Assembly (NCBI GenBank): GCA_016208205.1
Contig: JACQYP010000094.1
Span: 1-26,890 of the forward strand
From: Candidatus Desantisiibacteriota bacterium
GTDB lineage: Bacteria; UBA9089; CG2-30-40-21
Direction: 5' to 3'
DNA: 26,890 nt
A program made the position numbers and the translations under genes. Positions within the stretch are counted from its first letter, which is position 1. Every line of letters begins with the position of its first letter. Positions 1-7,386 of the stretch are shown in pieces. The notes under the pieces were generated by a model. The model saw only the letters and a list, made by a program, of their open reading frames with translations. It had not been told where the DNA came from and ran no database searches.

Positions 1-12
1 ATGACAGTGATG

Positions 13-30
13 CACAGGAATGACAGTGAT
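13..30. repeat. Short direct repeat at window start
   Basis: The 11-mer ATGACAGTGAT occurs at 1-11 and again at 20-30, both preceded or followed by related sequence. It is too short to classify. No gene is visible in bases 1-98. Confidence 0.4.
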
Positions 31-37
31 ATACGGT

Positions 38-98
38 GTCAGTTCACAACCGACAACCGTGAACGGTTACTAATATCCTAAACCTACATACGATACAA
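38..98. repeat. Heptamer-phased repeat 3' of the coiled-coil gene
   Basis: The plus strand reads in 7-base steps, with ACAACCG twice followed by TGAACGG, and has opposed GTTCAC and GTGAAC. It ends with AATATCCTAAACCTACA (72-88). That 17-mer recurs exactly at 25710-25726, beside the dsrE-like gene. The element starts directly after the TAA stop (99-101) of the minus-strand gene, the arrangement seen at many other genes here. Confidence 0.65.
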
Positions 99-680
99 TT
101 ACCCAAGCTTCAGGAATGTGATAAGCCCACCCAGGATAGTTACTATCCCTACTCCCATTCCAAGTATCCACTTAGTTTGATTGCTAATCTGGTTATGGAT
201 GTCTGAAATACTTTTGTATACCTCTACAAATCGTTCATCTGTCTTCCCAAACCGTATATCAAGATTACCAATCAGCTTTTCAAACCGTTCATCTATCTTT
301 TCAAACCGTTCATCTATCTTCTCAAACCGTTCATCTATCTTCCCAAACCGTATATCCAGATTACCAATCAGCTTTTCAAACCGTTCATCTATCTTTTCAA
401 ACCGTATATCCAGATTACCAATCAGCTTTTCAAACCGCTCATCTATCTTCTCAAATCGTTCATCCATCTTCTGCTCTAAATTCGCAAGTCCTTGTTTAAG
501 TTCTATGTCAAGATGGGCAATGTGGTTATATTGAGAAAGCAACAAAAGGGGTATAACATTTTCTACACTTAAATCCTTATGCTTAACAATCCTTTCCTTT
601 GCAATGGTTGCAGTTTCAGCCAATACATCCAATAAGATTTCATCACCTTCTCTCTGTAACTCTTCTCTTATGGTAGTCAT
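99..680 (-). CDS. Coiled-coil protein with C-terminal membrane anchor
   Basis: A 193-residue protein of unknown function. The start at 680 is preferred over upstream in-frame starts because GGAGGTGA lies 6-7 bases before it. Residues 1-70 are mixed and mostly helical. Residues 73-153 are a repetitive coiled coil built from a 7-residue unit (DERFEKI) and an 18-residue unit (the same start plus LIGNLDIRF and two more residues), in the order 7-18-18-7-7-18. Residues 171-190 (WILGMGVGIVTILGGLITFL) form one membrane helix with a short KLG tail. The layout resembles phage XhlA-like or other small membrane-tethered coiled-coil proteins, but I do not assign it to a family. It has its own sigma-70 promoter. 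The near-identical DNA units should make repeat number unstable by slippage while keeping frame. Confidence 0.85.
   Translation of the reverse strand: MTTIREELQREGDEILLDVLAETATIAKERIVKHKDLSVENVIPLLLLSQYNHIAHLDIELKQGLANLEQKMDERFEKIDERFEKLIGNLDIRFEKIDERFEKLIGNLDIRFGKIDERFEKIDERFEKIDERFEKLIGNLDIRFGKTDERFVEVYKSISDIHNQISNQTKWILGMGVGIVTILGGLITFLKLG
222..464 (-). repeat. In-frame tandem repeat of 21 and 54 bp units
   Basis: This is the DNA encoding the coiled-coil units: four short (21 bp) and three long (54 bp) modules, nearly identical at base level. All units are multiples of three, so gain or loss lengthens or shortens the coil without a frameshift. The long plus-strand reading frame across the same bases is an artefact of the repeat. 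Confidence 0.85.
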
Positions 681-703
681 CTTTCTCACCTCCATGTAAA
701 TAA

Positions 704-732
704 AGAATACCACGAAACTACAGATATGTCAA
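704..732 (-). promoter_or_regulatory. Sigma-70 promoter of the coiled-coil gene
   Basis: On the minus strand a perfect -35 TTGACA (727-732) is followed after 17 bases by -10 TATTCT (704-709). The predicted start of transcription is near 697, about 17 bases before the ATG at 680. Confidence 0.8.
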
Positions 733-776
733 GGGAAATATCAAGGAAAGGCACAGAGGGCAGAGAAATGAAAGAT

Positions 777-842
777 GGTAATCGGTAATCGGTTATCAGG
801 TGATCAGTAAGACCGATTACCGATAACTGGTTACCGATTACC
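777..842. repeat. Heptamer palindrome, GGTAATC family, copy 1
   Basis: The left arm (777-797) is three 7-base units, GGTAATC, GGTAATC, GGTTATC. The right arm (813-842) is the same family in reverse (CGATTAC, CGATAAC and related). Together they can fold into an imperfect hairpin of about 25 pairs. Weaker purine/pyrimidine-rich arms (about 742-776 and 843-900) extend the symmetry. A second copy lies at 23071-23136 in the ATP synthase operon. Confidence 0.75.
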
Positions 843-975
843 AAGCTATGTAATCTTTGTACCTTCCTTCTTCTCTGCCATTTTCCTTCTTTTGCCTCTC
901 TCTTATTGGACACTTATTTCTTTTTCGGCACATCTGGCATGATACTTGCTTTATATTTCAGCGACAGGGAAAAAT

Positions 976-1041
976 ACAATTAACAATTAAAATACAATTA
1001 ACAATTATCAATTAATAATTGTTAATTGATAATTAATAATT
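976..1041. repeat. AT-only heptamer palindrome, ACAATTA family
   Basis: 7-base units ACAATTA, ACAATTA, then again ACAATTA, ACAATTA, TCAATTA are followed by opposed units TTAATTG, ATAATTA, ATAATTA. The two arms are mutually complementary. The 681-1251 gap holds this element, the 777-842 hairpin, the promoter of the left gene and the leader of the right gene. No coding sequence is recognisable in it. Confidence 0.7.
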
Positions 1042-1060
1042 ATATTAAAGGTGGTGATGA

Positions 1061-1075
1061 AAAAGGGGTCTTCCT
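1061..1075 (+). repeat. Left arm of inverted repeat flanking the secreted-protein gene
   Basis: AAAAGGGGTCTTCCT here is the exact reverse complement of 2193-2207, so a 15-bp perfect inverted repeat brackets the secreted-protein gene and its leader. Confidence 0.7.
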
Positions 1076-1077
1076 CC

Positions 1078-1209
1078 CCCTGCATTTGCAGGGACAAGCT
1101 TTCTGTTTTGTATTAAGGTTTTTTTTGAGTATGAACAATCCTGTAATTGTTCATCGCATGAGACAACCCTTGTGGTTGTCCATGTAGGGGCAAACCCTTG
1201 CGGTTGCCC
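1078..1209 (+). promoter_or_regulatory. Hairpin-rich leader of the secreted-protein gene
   Basis: Four stem-loops follow one another. CCCTGCA/TGCAGGG lies at 1078-1093; ATGAACAAT/ATTGTTCAT, a perfect 9-bp stem with a 6-base loop, at 1131-1154; CATG-GACAACC with its complement at 1157-1184; and GGGCAA/TTGCCC at 1188-1209. The last three share a core of the form CAA(C/T)CC-TG-GTTG with compensating changes in the arms. They may be repeat units rather than a regulator. They end about 40 bases before the ribosome-binding site. I could not place a convincing promoter. Confidence 0.55.
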
Positions 1210-1251
1210 ATAAAAATAATACAAAAATATTAAAGTCAGGAGGACAAAAAA

Positions 1252-2100
1252 ATGAAAAAGTTATTAGTTAGCGTAGTAGCAGTAGCATTAGCAGGCGGAG
1301 TAGCCTATGCAGCAGATATGCAGCAAGAAGATGCAACAGTTGGTTTGAATTGCTTACAATTGATTGAGTTGACTGGTATTGATATGTCAGAGACAGTGAC
1401 ACCTGGTCCAGAGGATTATGCAAGGGATCTTGAGGTTTCAGCAGTAATGAATGATCAAGGTTTGAAGATCAATAATACTGGTTTTGATTCAGCCACAGAG
1501 AATGTAATGGCAGATGCCAATGATGATATTGGTAAGGGATTTGCCGAAAGAACAGCAGCCCTTGAGATGACCATATTCACCAATGCTCAGGATGGAGCAG
1601 CATTGTTTGTTCATGGCTTACAGCCAGCAACTCAGCAGAACATTTTAAGACTGGAAGATACCTATGTTGCAGTTTGCACAGAAAAGACTTACATTCTGGT
1701 AAACAACATAGAGGGTGCATTTGCTGATGCTGCATCAGTTGCCGTGTTGGAGAATAAGTCAACGCCTTCAACAACTCATCTATCAAATAGCAATGTTGCA
1801 ACAGTTAAGGATAATCCAAGAGATGACAATTTTGGTGGAGTAACAATTGAGAAGTTGGGGAGTTCATCGACTGACAGGGATCATGTGGTGGATTATGTTA
1901 CAGAATCAAATCCTACCATAAAGGCAGCATCTACATATCTTCGTATCCACAATCAGGCACAACACCTGTTTGAGGTAAAGATGGCCACAAAGGCACCAAG
2001 ATTGGTAGTTATCAACCTTGGTATTGCTAACTTGGCAAGATATACAGAGGGCGAATATACAAACACATTGACATTCACCCTTATGCCAATCGTTGGATAA
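1252..2100 (+). CDS. Secreted protein of unknown function, possibly a surface beta-sandwich
   Basis: A 282-residue protein with a clear Sec signal peptide: MKKLL, a hydrophobic stretch, and an AYA cleavage site after about residue 20. AGGAGG lies 8-9 bases before the ATG. The mature part is rich in Thr, Ala, Asn and Asp and poor in Cys. It ends with alternating polar and hydrophobic residues (YTNTLTFTLMPIVG), the pattern of a closing beta strand in fimbrial or WxL-like sandwich proteins. That is a resemblance only, and I recognise no named family. The gene stands alone, has a structured leader and a strong terminator, and is bracketed by a 15-bp inverted repeat. Those features fit an independently and perhaps highly expressed surface protein. 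Confidence 0.85.
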   Translation: MKKLLVSVVAVALAGGVAYAADMQQEDATVGLNCLQLIELTGIDMSETVTPGPEDYARDLEVSAVMNDQGLKINNTGFDSATENVMADANDDIGKGFAERTAALEMTIFTNAQDGAALFVHGLQPATQQNILRLEDTYVAVCTEKTYILVNNIEGAFADAASVAVLENKSTPSTTHLSNSNVATVKDNPRDDNFGGVTIEKLGSSSTDRDHVVDYVTESNPTIKAASTYLRIHNQAQHLFEVKMATKAPRLVVINLGIANLARYTEGEYTNTLTFTLMPIVG

Positions 2101-2135
2101 TCTTTCATGGTGAGGAGTAATGCCCTTCACCCCAT

Positions 2136-2161
2136 CCCTCTCCCCAAGTAAGGAGAGGGGG
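2136..2161. repeat. Hairpin CCCTCTCC/GGAGAGGG
   Basis: An 8-bp perfect stem with a loop of about 8 bases, just after the secreted-protein stop. No T-tract follows, so it is more likely a dispersed palindrome than the terminator. Confidence 0.5.
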
Positions 2162-2192
2162 TAACGCTAACCTTAACAAAACACAAGTAAAA

Positions 2193-2207
2193 AGGAAGAC
2201 CCCTTTT
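2193..2207 (-). repeat. Right arm of inverted repeat flanking the secreted-protein gene
   Basis: AGGAAGACCCCTTTT, exact reverse complement of 1061-1075. A further hairpin (CGGGGCGAGA with TCTCGTCCCG, one mismatch) follows at about 2214-2240. Confidence 0.7.
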
Positions 2208-2387
2208 CACAATCGGGGCGAGATACCCTTCTCGTCCCGATAATATATCAGGTAGTTAAACTAAAGGCAGAAAACTTGTCAGGGAGAAAAGTTGCTTGAG
2301 TGTAAATCATATCTGATCACACTTCAGCCTTCAGCTTAATCATCTGATATTAAATATTAATATGTTCTCATTTTCCTTATTGGGTCA

Positions 2388-2431
2388 GGCACAGGCAATC
2401 GTGTTGGGTTGTCTGTGCCTTTTCTTTTTTT
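2388..2431 (+). terminator. Rho-independent terminator after the secreted-protein gene
   Basis: GGCACAG-CAA pairs with TTG-CTGTGCC over 11 positions with one mismatch, around a 10-base loop. A run of T with a single C follows (2420-2431). It lies 290 bases after the stop codon. The 2101-2752 gap otherwise holds palindromic repeats and a sigma-54-like promoter, with no recognisable gene. Confidence 0.75.
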
Positions 2432-2532
2432 ATACCCCATATGTACAATAATTGCACACTTCATGTCCAATTATGATACATGTGCCGAGGTGGAGTTTCT
2501 TGAAATTGTGGAGATATAAAGGGATAGCAACA

Positions 2533-2548
2533 TGGCATGAAATTTGCA
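2533..2548 (+). promoter_or_regulatory. Candidate sigma-54 promoter for the glycan cluster
   Basis: TGGCATG, 4 bases, then TTGCA. The invariant GG and GC are exactly 10 bases apart, as the -24/-12 promoters of RpoN require. Transcription would start near 2559, giving a leader of about 190 bases to the first gene at 2753. I see no competing sigma-70 promoter of similar quality in the gap. Confidence 0.6.
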
Positions 2549-2610
2549 TGATTAAAAGCAACAGTTCAGTGTTCTGTCAAGCTTGAAGCAATTAATTCCC
2601 CCAATTGATG

Positions 2611-2638
2611 TCGTAGGGGCAGGTCTTGCACCTGCCCT
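2611..2638. repeat. Dispersed palindrome, GTAGGGGC family
   Basis: GTAGGGGCAGGT, a short loop, then ACCTGCCC: a perfect stem. Related copies are the last hairpin of the 1078-1209 leader (GTAGGGGCAA...TTGCCC) and 22434-22459 (GTAGGGCTCG...CGAGCCC). Confidence 0.6.
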
Positions 2639-2659
2639 TCTTGTTGCCCTATTATGAAG

Positions 2660-2686
2660 AATCACAGACAGGAATATCTGTGCTAC
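2660..2686. repeat. 27-bp repeat CACAGACAGGAAT family, copy 1
   Basis: The sequence contains the palindrome CACAGA-AGGAAT-TCTGTG and ends GCTAC. It is 26/27 identical to 21850-21876, where it supplies the atpH stop codon. Here it is open in frame with the downstream glycosyltransferase and produces a spurious N-terminal extension in naive gene calls. A second small hairpin (AGGCAAC/GTTGCCT) follows at about 2710-2730. Confidence 0.8.
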
Positions 2687-2752
2687 ATTTCATTTGTGCA
2701 ATCGCAAGAAGGCAACTGCAAGGGTTGCCTATACAATTCCAAGAGGTGTTTC

Positions 2753-3646
2753 ATGATAACCTGTACTATTGGTGTGATGGCTTATAATGAAGAGGCAAAC
2801 ATTGGCAGGTTGTTTGAAGCATTGTCAAATCAGGTATTATCCGTATGCACGATTAAGGAGATTATAGTTGTAGCCAGTGGATGTACCGATAGAACGGAAG
2901 AGATTGTCAGGGACTATATAAAAAGGGATTCAAGGATTCGTTTATTCAGTCAACAACTACGAGAAGGAAAAGCATCAGCGATTAATTTATTTCTTTCAAA
3001 TGTTTCTACAGATGTTGTCGTTTTAGAGAGTGCAGATACTATTCCTGAGCCAGATACTATTGAGAATCTGGTAAAGCCTTTTTTAGAGCCTGTTATAGGT
3101 ATGACAGGCGGGCATCCTGTACCCATGGACAATGCAAGGAAATTTATTGGATTTACTACTCATTTGCTATGGAATTTACATCATGAGTTGGCCTTAATCA
3201 ATCCAAAGCTGGGTGAAATAGTGGCATTCAGGGGAAATGTAGTTTCTCAAATTCCCATGGATACAATTACAGATGAGGCGTGTCTTGAGGCAATATTTAC
3301 AAACAAAGGATATAGATTACACTATGTACCTGAGGCGATAGTAAAAAATAAGGGGCAGGGAAGTGTGGCAGAATTCATTAATAGAAGACGCAATCTATAT
3401 GCCGGACATATACAGCTTATACAAAGATATGGATATGCCCCGTCTACTACTAATGTTACTCTTATTTTGAAATTACTTCTGAGACAGATGATGTCTAATT
3501 CAGGACTTCGTTCCATCCTGTTTACCTTTATGTCAATGGCTCTGGAGGGTTGGGTAAGGATATTGGGCATGGCGGATTACTATATTAAAAAAGATAATCT
3601 TCATATATGGAAGATAGCCAAACATTCCAAGACATTAGAAGAATAG
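2753..3646 (+). CDS. Family 2 glycosyltransferase
   Basis: A 297-residue GT-A fold glycosyltransferase, first gene of the glycan cluster. The N-terminus (ITCTIGVMAYNEEANIGRL) is the GT2 nucleotide-binding strand. ASGCTD near residue 44 and VLESADTIP at about 90-98 stand where the family has its Asp-rich metal and sugar-nucleotide motifs. Only the second Asp of the usual D-A-D is present, as S-A-D. TDEACLEA and RRRNLYAGH (mid-protein) fit the acceptor and basic motifs of processive-type GT2 enzymes. The C-terminus is hydrophobic and probably membrane-associated. The start at 2753 has AGAGGTG about 6 bases upstream; an earlier in-frame ATG at 2654 is repeat-derived and unlikely. The substrate is unknown. 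Confidence 0.85.
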   Translation: MITCTIGVMAYNEEANIGRLFEALSNQVLSVCTIKEIIVVASGCTDRTEEIVRDYIKRDSRIRLFSQQLREGKASAINLFLSNVSTDVVVLESADTIPEPDTIENLVKPFLEPVIGMTGGHPVPMDNARKFIGFTTHLLWNLHHELALINPKLGEIVAFRGNVVSQIPMDTITDEACLEAIFTNKGYRLHYVPEAIVKNKGQGSVAEFINRRRNLYAGHIQLIQRYGYAPSTTNVTLILKLLLRQMMSNSGLRSILFTFMSMALEGWVRILGMADYYIKKDNLHIWKIAKHSKTLEE

Positions 3647-3664
3647 GCGAGGGAAATAAAAAAG

Positions 3665-4741
3665 ATGTTGGAAGTAGCCCTTAAGGTTCCATTATATCAG
3701 TCATTCCGACGGTTTGGGTGGCCAGGGATGGGTCCGATGAGTTTGACGGTTAGTGTGACCTATAGATGTAATTCGAGGTGTAAAACATGTAATGTATATG
3801 CTCGTCAGGCAGATGAACTTAGTGTAGAAGAATTAAGCAAAATATTTAAGAGCATTGGTCAGGATGTGTACTGGCTTACCATTTCCGGTGGAGAGCCATT
3901 TTTACGAAAAGATATTGTTGAGATATGCAAGAGTGCTTATGAGAATTGTTCTCCCAGGATAATTAATATCCCTACCAATGGAATATTAAGTAAGATTATC
4001 CCGGGGAGGGTTGAGGAAATTCTTCAGGCATGTGCTGAATCTGAGGTGATTATTAATCTCTCCCTGGATGGTATAGGTAAGGAACATGATGAGATTCGAA
4101 ATGTTAAGGGTAATTTTGACAGGGCAATGGAGACATATGAGGGATTGAGAAGGCTGAAGTATCCTAATCTTACCCTGGGGATTCATACGGTTATTTCTAA
4201 GTTTAATGTTACTGAGATCCCGGAAATTTATAAATATGTTGTATCATCCTTAAAACCAGACTCGTTTATTACAGAAATAGCTGAGCAACGGGTAGAATTA
4301 GATACTATGGGAGCTGATATTACACCATCATTTGAGGATTATTCAAGGGCTGTAGATTTTTTGAGTGAAAGGATCAAGGAGAATAAGTTTTCAGGCATAT
4401 CAAGGGTTACCCAGGGCTTCAGACTCCAATATTATGAACTGGTGAAAAAGATACTAAAACAAAGAAGACAGATTATCCCCTGTTATGCCGGCTTTGCCTC
4501 AGCCCAGATTGCTCCGGATGGGGATGTATGGACTTGTTGTGTACGGGCATCATCTATGGGTAACCTGCGAGAGGCTGGATATGACCTTAAAAGGGTTTGG
4601 TTCAGCAGACAGGCTGAGGTGTTAAGAAAGGGTATTAAGAAAGGGGAGTGTTATTGTCCATTGGCAAATGCTGCCTATACAAATATGTTGTGTAATTTTC
4701 GCAGCTTGTTGAGGGTTGGTTTGAATCTGACAAGAGGGTGA
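3665..4741 (+). CDS. Radical SAM enzyme with C-terminal Cys-rich (SPASM-like) region
   Basis: A 358-residue radical SAM protein. The iron-sulfur cysteines are C35, C39 and C42 (CNSRCKTC), followed by the SAM-binding SGGEP (74-78) and NLSLDG (131-136) strands. C-terminal cysteines 273, 291, 292, 329, 331 and 343, with the APDGDVWTCC stretch, resemble a SPASM or twitch domain holding an auxiliary cluster. It starts 18 bases after the glycosyltransferase stop and is followed after one base by an epimerase. The context suggests radical modification of a lipid, sugar or carrier, similar in setting to HpnH- or Elp3-like enzymes of lipid pathways. The reaction cannot be read from sequence. Confidence 0.85.
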   Translation: MLEVALKVPLYQSFRRFGWPGMGPMSLTVSVTYRCNSRCKTCNVYARQADELSVEELSKIFKSIGQDVYWLTISGGEPFLRKDIVEICKSAYENCSPRIINIPTNGILSKIIPGRVEEILQACAESEVIINLSLDGIGKEHDEIRNVKGNFDRAMETYEGLRRLKYPNLTLGIHTVISKFNVTEIPEIYKYVVSSLKPDSFITEIAEQRVELDTMGADITPSFEDYSRAVDFLSERIKENKFSGISRVTQGFRLQYYELVKKILKQRRQIIPCYAGFASAQIAPDGDVWTCCVRASSMGNLREAGYDLKRVWFSRQAEVLRKGIKKGECYCPLANAAYTNMLCNFRSLLRVGLNLTRG

Positions 4742-4742
4742 T

Positions 4743-5702
4743 ATGGAAAAAATTCTGGTTACCGGTGGGGCAGGTTTTATAGGGAGTCATTTGGTAAAAG
4801 CCCTGATAGCCTCTTTCGACAATCAGGTAAGGATATTGATCATGGAGAATGAATCTACCAGATTATTAGAAGGTCTTAGGGTAGAATTCATTACTGGTAA
4901 TCTGAATAATATTGACCTTTTGAAAAATGCCCTGACCGGAATAGATGTGGTCTACCATTGTGCTGCCTATACAAGATCAAAGCCGTTGAGTAAACTGTTA
5001 GAGGTTAATGCCTGGGGTTCACAGAATCTTTTCCAGGCTGCCCTGGAAAAGGGAATAAAAAAAATTATATATCTTAGCTCTGTAGAGGTAATAAATGGCA
5101 ATAAGGGTGCTGTGTTGACCGAAGAGCTTCCTTATGCAGCTGAAAATGATTATGGGACCTCAAAGATTGAGGCGGAAAGGATTGCTTTGCAATATCGAAA
5201 GAAAGGGCTGAAGATAGCTATTCTCCGACCATGTATGGTGTATGGCCCTGGAGAGCCGCATTTTTTTAACTTTGTTTTAAGGCTGCTTCGTTGGAGATTA
5301 ATGTTTATTATCGGCAGGGGTAATGGTTTTTTTCCATTAGTATATGTAGATGATCTTGTTGATGCAATGATGTTAGCTGAAAAAAAAGAGATTGCCTTTA
5401 ATAGTGTTTATACTATTGCCGGCGGCGAGATTCCTACAGTAGGTGAGTTTTTTAATTTAGTGGCAAGAATGCTGGGGGTAAGAAAGCCATGGTATATACC
5501 CGGGTATCTTGTGTATCTCCCTGCTCTTTTATGTGAATGGATAACTATATTGGGGATTGCCCATCTCCCTTTTACCCGGGCAAAGTTGAATTCCTTTGAG
5601 AGAAAAAGAATCTATGATATATCAAAGGCAAGACAAGAACTTGGATATTGTCCACAGATAGGTATAACTGAGGGAATAAGGCGGATTGTAAAACATGTTT
5701 AA
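4743..5702 (+). CDS. NAD-dependent epimerase/dehydratase (extended SDR)
   Basis: A 319-residue extended short-chain dehydrogenase/reductase. The Rossmann motif GGAGFIG is at residues 8-14. The catalytic set is Ser 112/113 (LSSVEV), Tyr 137 and Lys 141 (YGTSK). The downstream substrate motif RPCMVYGPGEP is present. Length and motifs fit nucleotide-sugar 4-epimerases, 4,6-dehydratases or related reductases; the exact sugar is not determinable. The ATG follows the radical SAM TGA by one base with GAGGGTG just upstream, so the two are translationally linked. The C-terminus overlaps the next gene by 8 bases. Confidence 0.9.
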   Translation: MEKILVTGGAGFIGSHLVKALIASFDNQVRILIMENESTRLLEGLRVEFITGNLNNIDLLKNALTGIDVVYHCAAYTRSKPLSKLLEVNAWGSQNLFQAALEKGIKKIIYLSSVEVINGNKGAVLTEELPYAAENDYGTSKIEAERIALQYRKKGLKIAILRPCMVYGPGEPHFFNFVLRLLRWRLMFIIGRGNGFFPLVYVDDLVDAMMLAEKKEIAFNSVYTIAGGEIPTVGEFFNLVARMLGVRKPWYIPGYLVYLPALLCEWITILGIAHLPFTRAKLNSFERKRIYDISKARQELGYCPQIGITEGIRRIVKHV

Positions 5703-6417
5703 GGCTGAATCTCAAGATAAAAAGGCAGAGGTAGAGTTTTTTGCAAGAATTGTTGAGGAAGGGAAGGTTGTTCAGGTATGTCCGTGGAATAAGTGTAAAT
5801 TAGAACGGGCATTGGGGTACTTAAGAGAATTAGGGTATGAGAGGGAAAAATCATCAAAGGTGAGAGTTCTTGATCTGGGATGTGGTCCTGGCGACTTTAC
5901 CAGACACCTGATAGATATGGGATTTTCTCCCCTGGGGATAGATATCAGCCGGGATTTACTTAAAATAAATAAGGAACGAAATCCGGATGCCTTTTTTGTT
6001 TGTGGGGATGCAGAGGATTTGCCGTTTAATGATGCCTCATTTGATATTGTAGTTTGTACATTTGTGCTGCATCATTTCAACGTACATAAGCAAATTATAA
6101 ATGAGGCATATCGGGTAATGAAACATGAGGGAATATTTATTTCTGTAGAGCCCAATAGCTGGAATCCGGTTACATGGTATCAGCATAACCTGCCATTTGG
6201 AAAGAAGAAGCATGAGGATAGTATAAATGAAAGGATATTTGGTTTATTGTATCTTAAGCGATTCTTAAGCCAATGGTTTGAGGTTCTGGAATGGAAGACC
6301 ATAAATTTTGATTTTATTAAGGTTCTTACCCCCTTAGAGGGGATATTTGAAAGGCTTTTCCCTGTAAATTTGTTTGGGGGAAGTATTGTTTTGTATGGTA
6401 GGAAAAAAATAAAATGA
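5695..6417 (+). CDS. Class I SAM-dependent methyltransferase
   Basis: A 240-residue UbiE/Methyltransf_11-type enzyme. Motif I is VLDLGCGPG (58-66), the acidic loop GIDIS lies at about 81-85, and motif IV is FDIVVCTFVLHHF (116-128). It overlaps the preceding epimerase by 8 bases and the next by 4 (ATGA), so it is part of one transcript with coupled translation. It probably methylates a sugar, a lipid headgroup or an intermediate made by its neighbours. The acceptor is unknown. Confidence 0.9.
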   Translation: MFKAESQDKKAEVEFFARIVEEGKVVQVCPWNKCKLERALGYLRELGYEREKSSKVRVLDLGCGPGDFTRHLIDMGFSPLGIDISRDLLKINKERNPDAFFVCGDAEDLPFNDASFDIVVCTFVLHHFNVHKQIINEAYRVMKHEGIFISVEPNSWNPVTWYQHNLPFGKKKHEDSINERIFGLLYLKRFLSQWFEVLEWKTINFDFIKVLTPLEGIFERLFPVNLFGGSIVLYGRKKIK

Positions 6418-7385
6418 AGGTGTTGATTACAGGTAGTACAGGATTTATTGGTAATCATTTGGTTCGCAGATTGGCGGCAAATGAGCATCAAGTAAGGGTT
6501 CTTGTTCGAAGTTTACTCAAATTTGATGACATACCGGTTGAGGTAGTATGTGGGGATATTGCCATGGCAGATAGTCTGGCAGGTATTTGTAAGGGTGTGG
6601 ATGTGGTTTTTCATCTGGCCGGGATTCTTGGACAATGGGGAAAGTCTGAGCAAGTATATTGGGATATAAATGTTAAAGGGACAGAGAATATCTTAAGGGA
6701 ATGCCTTAATTCAGGTGTAAAAAGATTTATCTATTGTAGTACAGCCGGTGTAGTTGGCCCGACGAATGGGAAACTAATGGATGAGAGTTATCCTTATAAT
6801 CCATCAAATATATATGAGAAGACTAAGTGTGAAGCAGAGAAGATGGTAAGGGAGTTTTACTCTAAATATGGTCTTCCCATAGTAGTAATTCGTCCTGAGT
6901 TTATATATGGACCGGGTGATATGCATGTGTTAGGACTTTTCAGGGCAATAAAAAAGGGTATATTCCCCATTATTGGTGGCGGCAGGAGCACCCTGCATCC
7001 TACATATATTGATGATTTGATTTCGGGATTTGAACTCGGGATGAAGATAGATAATGCGATGGGGAATACATATTTTATTGCAGGGGAAGAGGTTGTTAGT
7101 GTAAAGAGATTGGCTGAGGCTATGGCAAAGGCAATGGGGGTGTCTCTGCCGCAAATTTATTTGCCTGAGTGGGTTACAAGGGCAGGTGCTTCTATCCTGG
7201 AACCTGTGGCTAAGGTGTTGAATATTGAGTCGCCATTGAACCATGCAAAAATAAATTTCTTTACACAACCGCGAGGGGTGAGTATTCTGAAGGCAAGGAA
7301 AGAGTTAGGGTATAATCCTCAAGTAGGATTGGAGGAAGGATTGAAAAAAACTGTTGAATGGTATCAAAGCCAGGGATATTTGTAA
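6414..7385 (+). CDS. NAD-dependent epimerase/dehydratase, second copy
   Basis: A 323-residue extended SDR with GSTGFIG (7-13), the Ser/Thr pair at 109-110, Tyr 134 and Lys 138 (YEKTK), and RPEFIYGPGD. It is related to but clearly diverged from the enzyme at 4743. Its start (ATGA) overlaps the methyltransferase stop. HpnA-like hopanoid-associated epimerases and dihydroflavonol-reductase-like enzymes share this layout, so a lipid-linked sugar or isoprenoid substrate is possible. Two SDRs with a methyltransferase between them suggest successive steps on one deoxy- or methylated sugar. Confidence 0.9.
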   Translation: MKVLITGSTGFIGNHLVRRLAANEHQVRVLVRSLLKFDDIPVEVVCGDIAMADSLAGICKGVDVVFHLAGILGQWGKSEQVYWDINVKGTENILRECLNSGVKRFIYCSTAGVVGPTNGKLMDESYPYNPSNIYEKTKCEAEKMVREFYSKYGLPIVVIRPEFIYGPGDMHVLGLFRAIKKGIFPIIGGGRSTLHPTYIDDLISGFELGMKIDNAMGNTYFIAGEEVVSVKRLAEAMAKAMGVSLPQIYLPEWVTRAGASILEPVAKVLNIESPLNHAKINFFTQPRGVSILKARKELGYNPQVGLEEGLKKTVEWYQSQGYL

Positions 7386-7386
7386 G

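Noticed and set aside
181..534. Long plus-strand reading frame rich in SNRSSIF repeats
   Set aside because: It is the complement of the coiled-coil repeat; it has no ribosome-binding site, and the minus-strand gene has promoter, Shine-Dalgarno and membrane helix.
686..913. 75-residue minus-strand frame upstream of the coiled-coil gene
   Set aside because: It consists of translated GGTAATC-type heptamer repeats and promoter sequence, with no protein-like character.
2654..2752. N-terminal extension of the glycosyltransferase
   Set aside because: The first 33 codons are the 27-bp repeat and a small hairpin; the GT2 fold begins at 2753, which has its own Shine-Dalgarno.
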